From assembly GCA_026686845.1 (NCBI GenBank), contig JAIVEN010000010.1:35686001-35750000 (forward strand): a DNA stretch of 64,000 bases, given 5' to 3'. Both the position numbers and the translations under genes were made by a program. The notes below the pieces were generated by a model, which saw only the letters and a program-made list of their open reading frames with translations, was not told where the DNA came from and did not search any database. Below, piece after piece: positions 11,761 to 23,681 of this stretch. The first letter of the stretch is position 1, and each line of letters starts with the position of its first letter. Origin of the DNA: Adenanthera pavonina. Taxonomy: Eukaryota; Streptophyta; Magnoliopsida; Fabales; Fabaceae.

Positions 11761-13020
11761 AACACTTGCTAATATCATATTTACTTAATCTAACTCGTTT
11801 AAAATATATGGTAATAAGATTAAGTAAATTTCAGAGATTAAACTACTTCAAGATCTAAGTGAAATCAAAATATATCTAATCTAGGTCTTCAAAAATTGAG
11901 CTATATTTTTATTTGGTTATTCTCTTCTTGACATGCTTCTTTCTGATCTTCAATTCTTAAAGCATCATTTCTCTTCTTCTTCTTCTTTGAGTGAGACACG
12001 ATGATGATTTTTCTTTCTTTACTCTCATGCTCACTCTTTCTTTTTAGACAATCTTACATTTAATGTATTACACTTATAAATCAAGTAGTTAGTCCAATTT
12101 ATATATCCAATTTTTATTGTAAAATGTAAAAGCACAATGGATATATTAGTACATAGTATAATATATGCATTATAGATACAGTTAATCTCATACTAATACA
12201 TATTTAACTTCTTTTAGGATCAATGTATACGTTAAATAAATATGATACATATATTTTTTATTACTCTATATTTATCATCATCAAAACTTATACTATAGTA
12301 AATCTAACACATTTTGCATTTAGTAAAGTGATGAATAAGTGTTACATAGTGATGAATAAGTGTTACACATAAAATATATTCAAAAAGAAACAAACAAAAA
12401 AGAGATTAAAACTATAATGATAAAATGTGGACTTCACACATCATTACTTTTTTGTATTATTTTCTTTTAGAAATTGTTAAGTGTTTTTATTGAAAAAGAA
12501 AGAAAGAAAGAAATTGTTGAGTGCCGTGATTCTCTTTCCAATGCATGAAAAATCGGTTTATAATATCTATTATATTTCTGTAATCATTACTCAAAGATAA
12601 TTATTTCATTTTATTATTAATTTCTATTTAAGAATGAAAATATCATTTCACATTCAAAAAATCATTCTTTCATGACATCCCTTTCTTTTTCTTCTATTCT
12701 ACTCCCATTCTGTGACCAACCTATTCTAAGCCTCTCAGTCATCAAAATTATAGATTGGAGAGGGAGAAGAATGTCAATGCCACTGGAAACACCAAGACTA
12801 TACTTCGGCATATATTTATAATGCATGATAATAAAACTAGTAAAGCAAAATAAACAGCATTGAATAAGTTGGCAATATCTAAAACCAAATCGTACAAATC
12901 ATACACAAAATTAGAATGAAGATATTAGCAAATGATAGTGTACCACTCAATTGATGATCAAATATAATTACATCAATCATTCTTCCTCTAACAGTTAAAA
13001 CATAATTTACAGGAAAGACA
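11761..13020. other. AT-rich intergenic DNA
   Basis: No gene seen. A 21-bp unit (GTGATGAATAAGTGTTACATA) occurs twice at 12328-12369. The rest is A/T-rich with short homopolymers. Confidence 0.5.
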
Positions 13021-13021
13021 A

Positions 13022-13690
13022 TTAAGGACTAAAATTAGTGTCTCCCTAAAGGGTAATCTCTCCTTCCCCTAAATCTCCATGCCCTCATCCCAGTGACTTA
13101 TCCATAAATCCTTCGGCACCGAACCAAGACATTCCAGAGAATTTGTTTTGAAGTTGCAGAATTTGACCATGAAAGGCCACTCAGAAGTCCAAGTTCTTGA
13201 AATATATGACTTCCACTTATCACCAATCCAAACCCTTCGCTCCAACTTCTGAAGCCTTGTTTGAGCATCTTCTCTTCTTTCTTCCTGATTTCTGACCTGA
13301 ACCTGGCAGCCTCTCTTATGCATCCAAGATTGTGCCTAGGGAATGCAGCTTTGGCTTTGCAATACACTGAAAATTAGCGCACGTGTTCTCATCTGCACAC
13401 AGTTCCAACAAACAACATGTCCGTATAGATTAAGCATTCAATTTAGATACATATTCACCAATTGCATGTGTTCTTAGAAACTCCTAACTCTAAATTTTAA
13501 AGATTAAAAAAAAACTAAATCTTCCTACCATAAAGAAAAAAACTCAACACTTCTGATATCATGTATTATTATTATAATATAACAAGAAATCTTCACAACT
13601 TCTATTTTCTTCAACTCCAACACGACTAAAAATCACCTCAATTATCACCATACAGAAGAAAGCATTGGTAGACCTAAAGGTGGAAAGGAA
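13022..13690 (-). pseudogene. Orphan tail of a PPR gene (3'-UTR exon plus part of its intron)
   Basis: Read on the minus strand, 13375 down to 13022 matches the spliced 3'-UTR exon of the PPR copies at 22457 and 18287: an acceptor TTTTCAG, then TGTATTGCAAAG, a LQKLERRVWIGD-like phrase and a shared end. Positions 13376-13690 match the start of the same intron. No PPR coding sequence accompanies it, so the CDS has been lost or replaced by the elements to the right. Short open frames here are not separate genes. Confidence 0.65.
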
Positions 13691-13707
13691 GTATTAAAAA
13701 AAATATA

Positions 13708-14003
13708 CTCCATTATCTCCATATTATAAGGGATTTTCAATTGTTTTACATTTATTAAGAAAAATTAGCTATGCATCTTAAAATTATAAAAAAAAACTCA
13801 ATATTTCAATTTTACCTTTGTTAATTACCAATAAAAATTGTTTTGAAAATTTATCCCCCCTCTCTCTTTTTTTCAACTTATGAGAAGATAATTGTTATGG
13901 GTAAAAAAAGGTAAACTCTTACTAAAAATTACATAACCCCTTATATTTTAGACCAAATAAGGGTTCTAAAAGAACCCTTATAATATGAACTGAAGGAAGA
14001 AAG
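13708..14003. mobile_element. Stowaway-like MITE candidate
   Basis: The ends are CTCCATTATCTCCATATTATAAGGG and, on the other strand, CTTTCTTCC...TTCATATTATAAGGG, with TA at both flanks (13706-13707 and 14004-14005). Size, TA target and CATATTATAAGGG fit Stowaway (Tc1/mariner) MITEs. The inverted ends have diverged. A possible second, weaker relative follows up to about 14279. Confidence 0.6.
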
Positions 14004-14417
14004 TAATTCTTATGTAAGACAACTTTCTAAGAAATCTGTATTTCACAATATAAGACATTTTATGAATTACGTAGTGTAAATAACTTTTTATTTCCAAAAT
14101 TGCCCCTAACAAAGTACTCAAAGATTGATTATCAGGAAAAATAATTAATGCAGGAGAGTTTTAAATAATGATAAATAAGGGTAATTTAGGAAAGGATGAA
14201 AAAATTTTCAATTATTAATTATCACCCTTGATTTATGTGCGGTAGTTAAAATTGCAATATAAATTGAAATGGAGGGAATATATGGGTGTGTAAATTGAAT
14301 AATAATTTGCAATTTTTATGGTAAATTATTGTGATTAACTTATTAATAAGACCAAGCTTTTTTCATAATTTTTCAAACCTCTTTTTTGTTTAATTAGATA
14401 TGCCTAGTTAATTTGTA

Positions 14418-16470
14418 CTCCCTCTTTTTCTTAATGTAAGAGACAACAATAACAATATTATCCTTATCCTACTATGTGGAATCGGTTACATAGATCATAT
14501 GACGCCAATGTGCTCTATCAAACACTATCTCCTAAGATAAATCATTTCACAAAAGATCATTCCTCATAACTTCTCTTAGTATCCATTTTAGTCTTCCTCT
14601 ACGCCTTTTAATAAGACTCAAAGCTATTTGATTAACTTTTATCACTGGCTCTTTTTACCCTCTTCTTTGTACATGCCCAAACTACCTTAAACGATTTTCC
14701 ACCATTTTCTCTTCGATAGGTGCTACTCTAACTTTCCGTCATATACAGTTATTTCGTGTCATATCCAATTTCGTATGACCACATATCCATCTTAATATTC
14801 TTATCTTTGCTACTCCCATCTTGTGCTCTCATTGTCCTTTCAAAGCCTAACATTCACTATCATATAACATCGCTGGCCTTATAGTTGTTCAGTAAAATTT
14901 TCCTTTAAGCTTAGTAGGTACCTTGCGGTCACAAATAACTCCTAATATTTTTCTCCACTTTAACCACCCAGCTTGTATCCTATGCATAATATCCTCATCA
15001 ATTTCACCATCACTTTGTAAAATCGACCTCAAATATCTAAACTTTGACACTTCTGAAATGGTTTGCTCATCAATTTTTACCTTTAAATCTTTTCTAATTG
15101 GCCTCTTATTAAATTGGTAATGCATATGTTCTGTCTTACTTTTACTAAAGCGGAAACATTTTGATTTCAAAGTGTGTCTCCATAACTCAAGTTTAGAATT
15201 GACATCTTCTCTTGAGTCCTCAATTAAAACTATATCATCCGCGAAGAGCTTACACTTTGAAATTTCTTTCTATATATAATCTGTTAGAACATCCAAAACC
15301 AGATCAAATAGGTATGGACTCAAATAAGATCCTTGATGTAAGTCTATCATTATAGGAAATTCTTTTATCACACCTCCAGGGGTTCTCACACTTATTGTTA
15401 TCCCCTCATATTTATCATTTATGACTCAAATAGAAACCATATGGACATCTTTCTTTTCCATTACTTTCCACAATACATCTCTTGATACTCTATCATAGAC
15501 TTTTTTCTAAATCAATGAAAACTATATGCATTCCTATCTGTTTACTCCAGTATTTTTCAAACAAACCCCTTAATAAATAAATAGTCTCTGTTGTAGACCG
15601 TTTTAGCATGAATCTAAATTAGTTTTCCAAAATATGAGACTCTTTTTTGAGGCTATGCTCAATCACTTTTTTCCAAAATTTCATGCTGTGATTCATGAGT
15701 TTTATCCCATGATAATTAGCATAATTCTGAATATCCCCTTATTCTTGTATATAAGAACTCGAGTGCTCTTTCTCCATTCCTCTGACATTTTCTTGGACCT
15801 TAAAATCTCGTTAAATAACTTAGTGAGCCACAAAACCCCCTTCTCTCTTAAACACTTCTAAACTTCAATAGGAATACCATCAAGACTAATAGTTTTACAA
15901 TTATCTATTCTCTTAAGAGTTTCTTTTACCTCTTCAACCCGAATCCTACAATAGAAGTTCAAATTGAGATCATTTTCATGAGTTATTAATCCTTCGGTAT
16001 CAATAGTTATATCAAATCCACTATTGAAAAGTTTATTAAAGTAACTCTCCCATCTTTCTTTGATATTATCATTTGTAACCAAAATTTTTCCTTACTCATC
16101 TTTAATGTATCTTACTTGGTCCAAATTTCTTGACTGTCTTTCTATAAATATTACGTTCACCATTTTTCATTCATAATCCTGGAATATAATTGTAAATATT
16201 TATAAATATTAATGTAAGAGACAAAAAAATAAAATTATATAGATCAAAAAAAGCAATACATTTCCCTGGAATATAAAATAGTTTTAAAAAAAATTCTTAT
16301 TTAATGTTAAGAATTATTATATTATGCAATTAATATATTATATTAGAAAAATGATATCTTAATTGAGGATATTTTTAAAAAAATTTATTTCGTATATTAG
16401 ACAATCTTCCTGTATCTCTTATATTTTGAAATATAATGACTCTCTAATTGTCCTATATTGATATATGGAG
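14418..16470. mobile_element. Stowaway-like MITE split by a LINE
   Basis: The left end CTCCCTCTTTTTC begins after TA at 14416-14417. The right end, read in reverse, is CTCCATATATCAATATAGG, with TA at 16471-16472. Removing the LINE and one target copy leaves an element of about 275 bp, normal for Stowaway. Confidence 0.6.
14447..16208 (-). mobile_element. RTE-type non-LTR retrotransposon, 5'-truncated and decayed
   Basis: On the minus strand the 16082-15858 frame (RWESYFNKLFN...RIDNCKTISLDGIP) and the 15170-14889 frame (HMHYQF, SILQSDGEIDEDIMHRIQAG, WLKWRKI, VPTKLKGKFY) are the reverse transcriptase of plant RTE LINEs. Stops and shifts separate them. The 3' end has an ATT/ATTG microsatellite-like tail, as RTE elements do. 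A 16-bp target duplication, TTAATGTAAGAGACAA, lies at 14431-14446 and 16209-16224. The endonuclease part is absent, so it was 5'-truncated on insertion. Confidence 0.85.
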
Positions 16471-16584
16471 TACATATGGAAGGAGTAACCTATTTGTGGC
16501 TTTTCATTTATTTATCTTTGAATGTTGAAAATCATTGGTCGAATTAATTACAACATTCGATGAGACAGAAAAAGATGGAATTGT

Positions 16585-17448
16585 TAGAGCCGGGAAAACA
16601 GGCTTCAACTCGCGGGTTGGCCCATTTTGGCCCGCTTTATGGCGGTCCTGGGTTGGAAAAAACAGAGCCCATATTGAGGCGGTTTTTTTCCAGCCTGGAC
16701 CGCTTAACCTGCGGGTTAAGCGGTCCTAACCCGCCAAACTCGTGGGTTAACCCGTTTATTTTTTCCTTCAAATTATCTCTTTTTTCTTTATATATATTTT
16801 ATTTAATATTGAAACTTGAAATTAGAATTGTCTTATACTTAGAGTTGAAATTTCCCCATATTTCATATTTAATGTTATTGGATTATAATACTTATATAAA
16901 TAATGATTAATATGTGTTAATATATTTTGATAAATTGATAGTTTATATGGTTTATATTTCTAATTTAATTTGGACTAAACTTATATACTTTTCCTTGTAT
17001 ACTTTTCATGCTATTCACCAATTAAAATTTAACATGTAGACCTTTCAAATTTTCTTAGGTTTAAGAAGTTAAAAATTTTAATATATAATAAATGACTAAA
17101 TCTACAATATACTAAAAAATAATCCATATATTAATCTTTAATTAAAAATAACACTTAAAGCACATAAGAAAAAAACATATAAGTATTTTTTATTTAATTA
17201 TTAATCAATCATGTTATTTTTTTATTATTCATATTACTTATTTAGGTTATTATTCAAATATAAAAAAATTGAAAAAAAATATATATATATATATATAAAT
17301 ATAATATTTGGCGGGTTAGCCTTGGCGGTCCTGGGCTAAGCAAATCCCAGCCTGCCAGAAAACGGTCTGGCCCGCCCCCAGCCCATTTTCTGGAAGCCTA
17401 CCACGGGCCAGCCCGTTTTAGGGTGCGCTGGCCCGTTTCCCAGCTCTA
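16585..17448. mobile_element. hAT-like MITE with GC-rich ends
   Basis: Left end TAGAGCCGGGAAAACAGGC; right end, reverse complement, TAGAGCTGGGAAACGGGCC. Flanking 8-bp repeats GGAATTGT (16577-16584) and GGAATTAT (17449-17456) differ at one base, as expected for an aged hAT target duplication. About 160 bp at each end are rich in GGCCCG/CGGGTT and stand out from an AT-rich core with no coding capacity. Confidence 0.82.
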
Positions 17449-17936
17449 GGAATTATAACGCAAAAGTCAAGATCAAAGTAACATGTCCAAACATGAAATG
17501 CTACTACCTCCAATCTTGAATATATAGGAAAAAAATATATTTACACAAATAAAGAATGATTGTTAATTCTCTTAAATATATCTTAAATTGAAAATTTTTT
17601 CTTGAAATGCTTCTAAAGACCACAATCTCTCTCTCCTCATAACTCATCATTCTTCTTATTAAGGGGTAGAATATGACCAAAAAAAAAATTAATACAGGGC
17701 AACCCATGTTTTTTTCTTATATGTTTGACCAAGATAGGACTCAATTTATCTTTTATATTCGAGACCGGAAAGAGCATAAGTTTAATGAATCTATTGTAGA
17801 GCTGCAACCATATTTAAATACAAACATATTTAAATACAATCATATACAAAAAATACAATGAAGACAATGGGCAAATGAACAGTGCCACTCAGTTGATGAT
17901 AAAATGTAACTACAACATTCATTTCTTCTCTAACAG

Positions 17937-18287
17937 TTAAAAATAATTTAGAAGAAAGTCTATTAATAGACTAAAATCAGGGCCTCCACAAAATCTCCTT
18001 CCTCCTAATCTCCAATGATAAGGAACGTTCCCTTGTCCCAATGACTCAGCCATTGATCCTTTAAGACCAAGCCAAGAACTTCGCCAGACATTTATTCTGA
18101 AGTTACAGGGTTTGACAATGAAAGGCCACTCAGAAGTTCTTGGTTCTTCAAATGACTTCAAATTGTCCCCAATCCAAACCCTTCGTTCCATCTTCTGAAG
18201 CCTCATTTGAAACACTTCTCTCCTTTCTTCCTCCTTCATCCAAGATTGTGCCCAGGGAATGCAGCTCTGGCTTGGCTATGCACTGAA
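17937..18287 (-). pseudogene. 3'-UTR exon of a truncated PPR copy
   Basis: Matches the tail exon of the PPR gene at 23682-25346. The acceptor ATTTTCAG precedes 18287. In the frame that would follow the PPR stop codon, it is open for about 110 codons (RLQKMERRVWIGDN, SEWPFIVKPCNF) to a stop at 17937. The rest of this copy is the intron (18288-19970) and a C-terminal coding scrap (19979-20215). Confidence 0.6.
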
Positions 18288-19978
18288 AATTGAGGAATGT
18301 ATTCTCATCAGCACTCAATTCCAATAAAAAACATATAGATTAAGCCTTCAATTTGGATATGTATTCACCAAATTGCTTGTCTTAGAAACTTCTATTACTA
18401 TGATATAACAAGAAAACTCAGCTACTAGCAATCACCTTAAAGAACACAATACAGCAAAAATTATTAGCAGAATCTAGGGACGCAACCATTATAATCTAGC
18501 ATGTTCATTACTTAAGAAAACTCAGCAGCAGCTACTTTCATTTATTCCCACACAACTACGATTCACCTCAAACATAAACATTCAACCAAAGGTATCAAAA
18601 CATCTGAGGTTTGTGCCTTTATATGGTACATGTTTTATATCTCCCAATTTGCTAGTTGTAAAATCAGCATTCTGCTAATATCAGAGTATGAGTAACATGA
18701 TCCAAACATAAGGGTGGGAAGAAAAAGAGTAAGCAATTGATGATTTTGGTGTTGCATTTAACAGCTTATTCATCAAAAGTTGTCCTAGCCAACTCTGTTT
18801 CTAAGAAAGGGAGAAAAACAAACCTCAGTGAACCTAACAATTGATCAACTGGTACCATTAAGATCCCAATAAGAACATGGCAGAAAAATAGAACTCCAGG
18901 TTTTCAATTAACTCCCGAGGAAAATAGAGTCCAAACCTTCTAATCAACTCCCACAACAAAAACAACTATAGCCAGTTAAAAAGCTCTAACTGCCATCACC
19001 TCATGGAACAATTATGCTTATTAGGACATGTAAGGTAGCTTCAATGGTGACAGCAAGATATCTACCGGTTTGACCATTTACTTAGTTTAAAAAGAGTTCA
19101 GATAAAAGTATATTAAAAGAGAATTGGCATCTTCTGAAGCTTCATTTGAGCTGCATCTCTTTGTGACCAAAATCTGGCATCTTCTCTTGTGTATCCAAGA
19201 TCGTGTGCAGGAAATGCAGCTTTGGCTTTGCAAGACACTGAAAATAGGGGCATATGTTCCCATCAGCATGAAGTCCCATGAACAGTGTGTACGTAAAGAA
19301 TAAGTATTCAAGTTGGATACATATTGACCAAATTGTATATGTTCTTAGAAACTTCTATTTCTAAATTATAAAGATCAAAACTTATAACTTCCAACAAATA
19401 AAGAACTGAAAACTTGGATATCATGTTGCAATGATTTAATAAGAAAACTCAGCGACATCTATTTCCTTTGATTCCCAGAGGACTAAGAAACACCTCAAAG
19501 ATCACAATTAATCAAAAAGTACTAACAGATCCAAACCAATATAATCAAGCATGTTCAAAAAAAAGAGCACATCAATGAGCATAGTGGACACGTACATGTT
19601 AGGTGGAAGTCCTTGAGCGACATTTTTTTTTTCTGAAAAAGAGCAGAGATAAAGTATATTAAAGGAAATGGATTAAGATTTAGAAAGGATGGAAGAAAGA
19701 ATGATGAAGGAAACAATATAATGGTCCACTGTAGATTTTAGATCAACGAAAAACTGATGAATATATATATGGAACTAAATGTAAGATTATGCAGTTCTCA
19801 GGCTATATTTCTGGCTTATTAAATAATCAAAATCAATGGTTCAAGAAGTGAAGTGATAGCCCAAACCATTCATGTCTAATATAACTTCTCTAAACCAGAA
19901 TATATATGCATCACTAATCGTTCATGCTAGTTAAACATAAATAAATTTGAATTTAAGCGACAGTGCCTCACCACTTTT
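18288..19978 (-). other. 3'-UTR intron of the truncated PPR copy, with an inserted duplicate
   Basis: 18290-19080 matches the PPR intron at about 22480-23300. Within it, 19127-19625 is an extra piece whose left part is a second copy of the tail exon (QCLAKPKLHFLHTILDTQEKMP on the minus strand), and the intron sequence (AGAGCAGAGATAAAGTATAT) resumes after it. The donor region at about 19970 reads GTGGTGAGG instead of CAAGGTGAGG. Confidence 0.55.
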
Positions 19979-20215
19979 TTACTTTTTAAACAAGCCTCTT
20001 TCAATCGTTTCATGAAGAAGCTTTTCTGCTAGTGCCTTAGCATTGTCTTCTCCTTCAAGAACCCGTTGAATAATTATTTCATAAGTTACAGAATTAGGGA
20101 GGCAGCCATTCTTTTGCATTTTACAAAGCAACTCCTCAGCTTCACAGAATAAACCCACCTTATAAAATCCTTGTAACTGAAGGAGTCAAACCGCTTTTGA
20201 CCATCTTATCAGATA
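19979..20215 (-). pseudogene. PPR gene remnant, C-terminal end only
   Basis: Minus-strand codons from about 20170 down to the stop at 19979-19981 match the last 60 or so residues of the intact PPR gene (ending KGLFKK then stop). Further upstream, 20183-20215 resembles a different, more N-terminal repeat (KxFDKMIKSGVAP region), so an internal deletion joined two PPR repeats. Nothing recognisable lies beyond. Confidence 0.7.
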
Positions 20216-21700
20216 TCATATTAAGCAAACAATTGGTAAATTATACATGACAGTTAAAATAGTTTACGATTTTATGAAAATTCAATGTTTAAATTTCCTT
20301 TAACCATATTTCATTAGAAGGAATTACTCTATATTCATATATTACTCCAATTGAAACATGTAACTTAGGAAATAAGACAATTTCATTCTATAATGAAATA
20401 GGATAACTCTATCCTATTTAAAATAGAATATTTTTGCTAACCCTAAAAACGTAGAAACATTACTTAAAAAGAACAGAAAAACAATTCTTAATTAAAATAA
20501 AATAAACTAAACACTCAACGAAAGACATGACTTATAACATGAGATCAATTTTATAGTGGTCAAGTTGGTTGAAAATTATTAAACCATTCAAGAGACTACT
20601 AAGATAATGAAACACAATCACGAATATCACAATATTATGTCAAAGCAAGTTGAGTTTACTTCATTTATCATTCGAATCTCTTAAAAATTAAAGTGCCTCT
20701 TTAATGAGAGAATAATAGTAAAAATATGCATAAAACTCACTCTCCATTTAGCATCGGTTGCAAGACCACAGTATTATTCATAACCACAAATATTGCCTTC
20801 CATCTCAAATATAAGAAAATTTTGAGAAGGTTGTGTTGGTTCAAAATATTAAAAAAAGAAAATAGATGTTTGGTGTAGTAAATGTGATATTCCATTATTA
20901 TCCCTTATTAATTAGGGAAAAATTGTACTTTTCAATAATTATTAATTGGTTTGGTGTAAAAAAGACCATTAATTAAAGGGATTTTTGGAAAAGGAAAAAG
21001 GTATATTTTAATACAAATTACATAAAGGTTAACTAATAATATTAATATGAGTGAAGTAATTATTTTTTCCTAATATTTAACACTTGAGGGGGTACGGTAG
21101 AAGCAAAGTAAAGGGGAAACTAAGATTAGACTTCTGTGATGATTACCTGAAGATGTATTACTGAACTTACATAAGAAGGAAGCGACTAATTTCTGCTTGA
21201 ATCGCTGCAAACTAGTTGGTGGATCAGCAAAGGCTTAAAAAATTCTAGCGGGTGATCCATTTCTAGATGTCACCTTCTTCGATACTCGTTATTTATCCAT
21301 AACTGATTTAGTTTCTGAGACATGTAATGAATTTATTTTGAAGTGGCAATTCATTTCCAATCCAACAACGAAGAGCATTATGGTTATGGTATATAAACTA
21401 AACGTACACAGAAACATGCCCACCGACGACGCAAATTCACGCTATTAAATAGGGGGAAACGGAAGAAAAGTGAACTGAGAAGGTAAGAAGATTACAGATC
21501 TGTCCAGTATGAATGAAATAAGACAAAATCTAAAACATGAAACGTGATAAACAAAATCTTATGCACCCAAACCGTAACTGTTACAATTAATTAAACAGAC
21601 TAATTTAACACACTCATTCTTTTCATTATTTCTCTTTTTCATCAGAAACATTTTACAAACATCTAGTTTCAGAGGATCCAGATCCTTACAACACTGTATA
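20216..21700. other. Non-coding DNA between PPR copies
   Basis: AT-rich, no supported gene. A somewhat less AT-rich block at 21100-21540 has a possible minus-strand splice donor (CAG|GTAATC near 21147), which could be an exon of a PPR-linked transcript, but I cannot assign it. Confidence 0.4.
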
Positions 21701-21872
21701 CTACAAGAAAACTGATCTGCATAATGGAACCAAAATACTTTCTGTCAGAAACATGTAAAGGAATCAATGGGATCATCAGAGGATAACTAACCGCAACTAA
21801 GAGAAGTAAAACATTAAACAACTGAATTGTACAAGTTAAAACTACTGCATCTGTATGATAATTTCGGACTAG

Positions 21873-22016
21873 GTATTAGAGTGCATCGAATGAGTTGGCA
21901 ATATCTTGAATCAAATGATATGAAAACATAAACAAAAATACAATGTATTAGAGTGCATCGAATGAGTTGGCAATATCTTGAATCAAATGATATGAAAACA
22001 TAAACAAAAATACAAT
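21873..22016. repeat. Perfect 72-bp tandem duplication
   Basis: Units at 21873-21944 and 21945-22016 are identical. The sequence starts GTATTAGAGTGCATCGAATG and lies in the downstream flank of the intact PPR gene. Identity of the two units implies a recent slip or unequal exchange. Confidence 0.9.
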
Positions 22017-22049
22017 GAGGAGATTGACAAATGAATAGTACCACTCAGT

Positions 22050-22457
22050 TGACGATAAGATATAACTACAATATAAAGTCTTCCTCTCACATTTAAAAAA
22101 TAGTTTAGAGGAAAGACTACTGATGACTAAAATCAATGGTCCAACAAATGATAACATCTCCTTCCACCTAATCTCCATTAAGGGACAGGCCCTCATCCCA
22201 ATGACTCATGCATTGATCCTTCAGCACCAAAGCAAGTCACTCCAGAGTATTGAACTTTAGAGGTGCAAAGTATGACATTGAAAGGCAACATAGAAGACCA
22301 GCTCTTGAAATGACTGCCAATTATCACCAATCCAAACCATTCTCTCCATCTTCTCAAGCTTCATTTGAGCAGGTATGTCTTTCTGACCAAATTCTGGCAT
22401 CCTCTCTTGTGCATCCATGATTGTGTCTCTGAAATGCAGCTTTGGCTTTGCAATACA
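22050..22457 (-). other. 3'-UTR exon 2 of the intact PPR gene
   Basis: On the minus strand a consensus acceptor (CTATTTGCAG) precedes 22457. The exon opens TGTATTGCAAAGCC and is conserved in at least three other copies. The frame entered from exon 1 is open for about 65 codons after splicing but lies beyond the stop. The 3' limit is approximate; no clear poly(A) signal was fixed. Confidence 0.55.
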
Positions 22458-23675
22458 CTGCAAATAGGGGCATGTTATCTTCTCAGCACTTAATTCCCAA
22501 GAACATGTACTTAAAGATTAAGCATTCAATTTGGACACATTTCAACCAAATTGTATGTGCTCATACTCTAAACTATACAGATCAAACTTACAACTTCCTA
22601 CAAATAAGAAATTCATCAACTTGGATATCATGTAACTATGATTTAACAAGAAGACTAAGCAACTTCCTTTTTCTTTGATTCCCACAGGACTAGGAAGCAC
22701 CTCAAAGATTACAGTATGACAAAACGTATTAGCAGATCTAAGGGTTATACCAATATAATATAGCATGTTCATTATTTAAAAAAACTCAACAAATACTTTT
22801 TTCTTTATTCCCACCTGACTACAATTCACCCAAATATAAAAATACGGCATCATAAGGTATCAGAAGATCTGAGGGTGGTACCAATATGTGTACATGTTTT
22901 ATATTTCCCAATTTCCTGGTTGTAAAAACAGCATACTGCTAGAAAGTATAAGAGTATGAGTACAACATCAAAACAAAAAAGGAAGTAAAAAAGTGTGCAA
23001 TTAACGAATTTGATGTCACAATTAACTGCCTATTCATCAAAAGTTGTACTAGTGCAGCTCTGTCTATAGCGGAGGAAGAAGAAAAAAAAACCAAGTGAAC
23101 AGAAAAAGTTGATCAACGGGTACCATTAGTGATCACAATAAGCACAAAGGTGAAAATGGAGCTTGAGCTTTCTAATCAACTCCCCAAACAAAATAAACTA
23201 TAGCCAGTTAAAAAGCTATAACCCATCGACTGCCACCTCCTCAGGAAACAATTCTGCTTATTAGGGCATCTAAGGCAGCTTCAGTGGTAAAACCAAGATA
23301 TCTATGTTCTGCCTGGTTGATAAAGAGCAAATATAAAGTATATTAAGAGAGAATGAGTTTAGATTTCGAAGGATGGAACACAGAATAATAATAGATACAT
23401 TAGAATGGTCCACTATATAACTCAGATATACCAGCAACCCAAAGGATACATATGAAACCAGCATACATAGCAATAAAGTAAAACTGAACATGAATATCTT
23501 AGGCAATATTTTAGACTCATCAACTAAACACAAGCATTGGTTCAAGAAATAATAGCCCAAACCATTCATGTGCAGTCCAACTTCTGTAACATAAAACATA
23601 TATACATCAGCTAACCATTCATGCTAGTTCAACATAAATACATGTGTAATTTGAATTTAAGCTTTAGTGCCTCAC
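22458..23675 (-). other. Predicted 3'-UTR intron of the intact PPR gene
   Basis: The donor CAAG|GTGAGG begins at 23675, six bases after the stop codon; the acceptor ends at 22458. Length 1218 bp. The same donor occurs at the same place in the 37429-39058 copy. Being so close to the stop, the junction would not be expected to trigger nonsense-mediated decay. Confidence 0.6.
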
Positions 23676-23681
23676 CTTGTT

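Noticed and set aside
12328..12369. 21-bp direct repeat as a regulatory element
   Set aside because: Only two copies in AT-rich DNA with no gene nearby.
13069..13367. Two overlapping minus-strand frames taken as small genes
   Set aside because: They are two frames of the PPR tail exon, with no start or codon evidence. Kept as a PPR remnant.
20730..21100. Another Stowaway-like MITE
   Set aside because: Words such as CCATCTCAAATATAAG and ATATGAGTGAAGTAA hint at ends, but I could not match inverted termini with TA targets.
21814..22044. Protein with a 24-residue internal repeat
   Set aside because: The repeat follows from a 72-bp duplication, which happens to be divisible by three; the frame has no other support.
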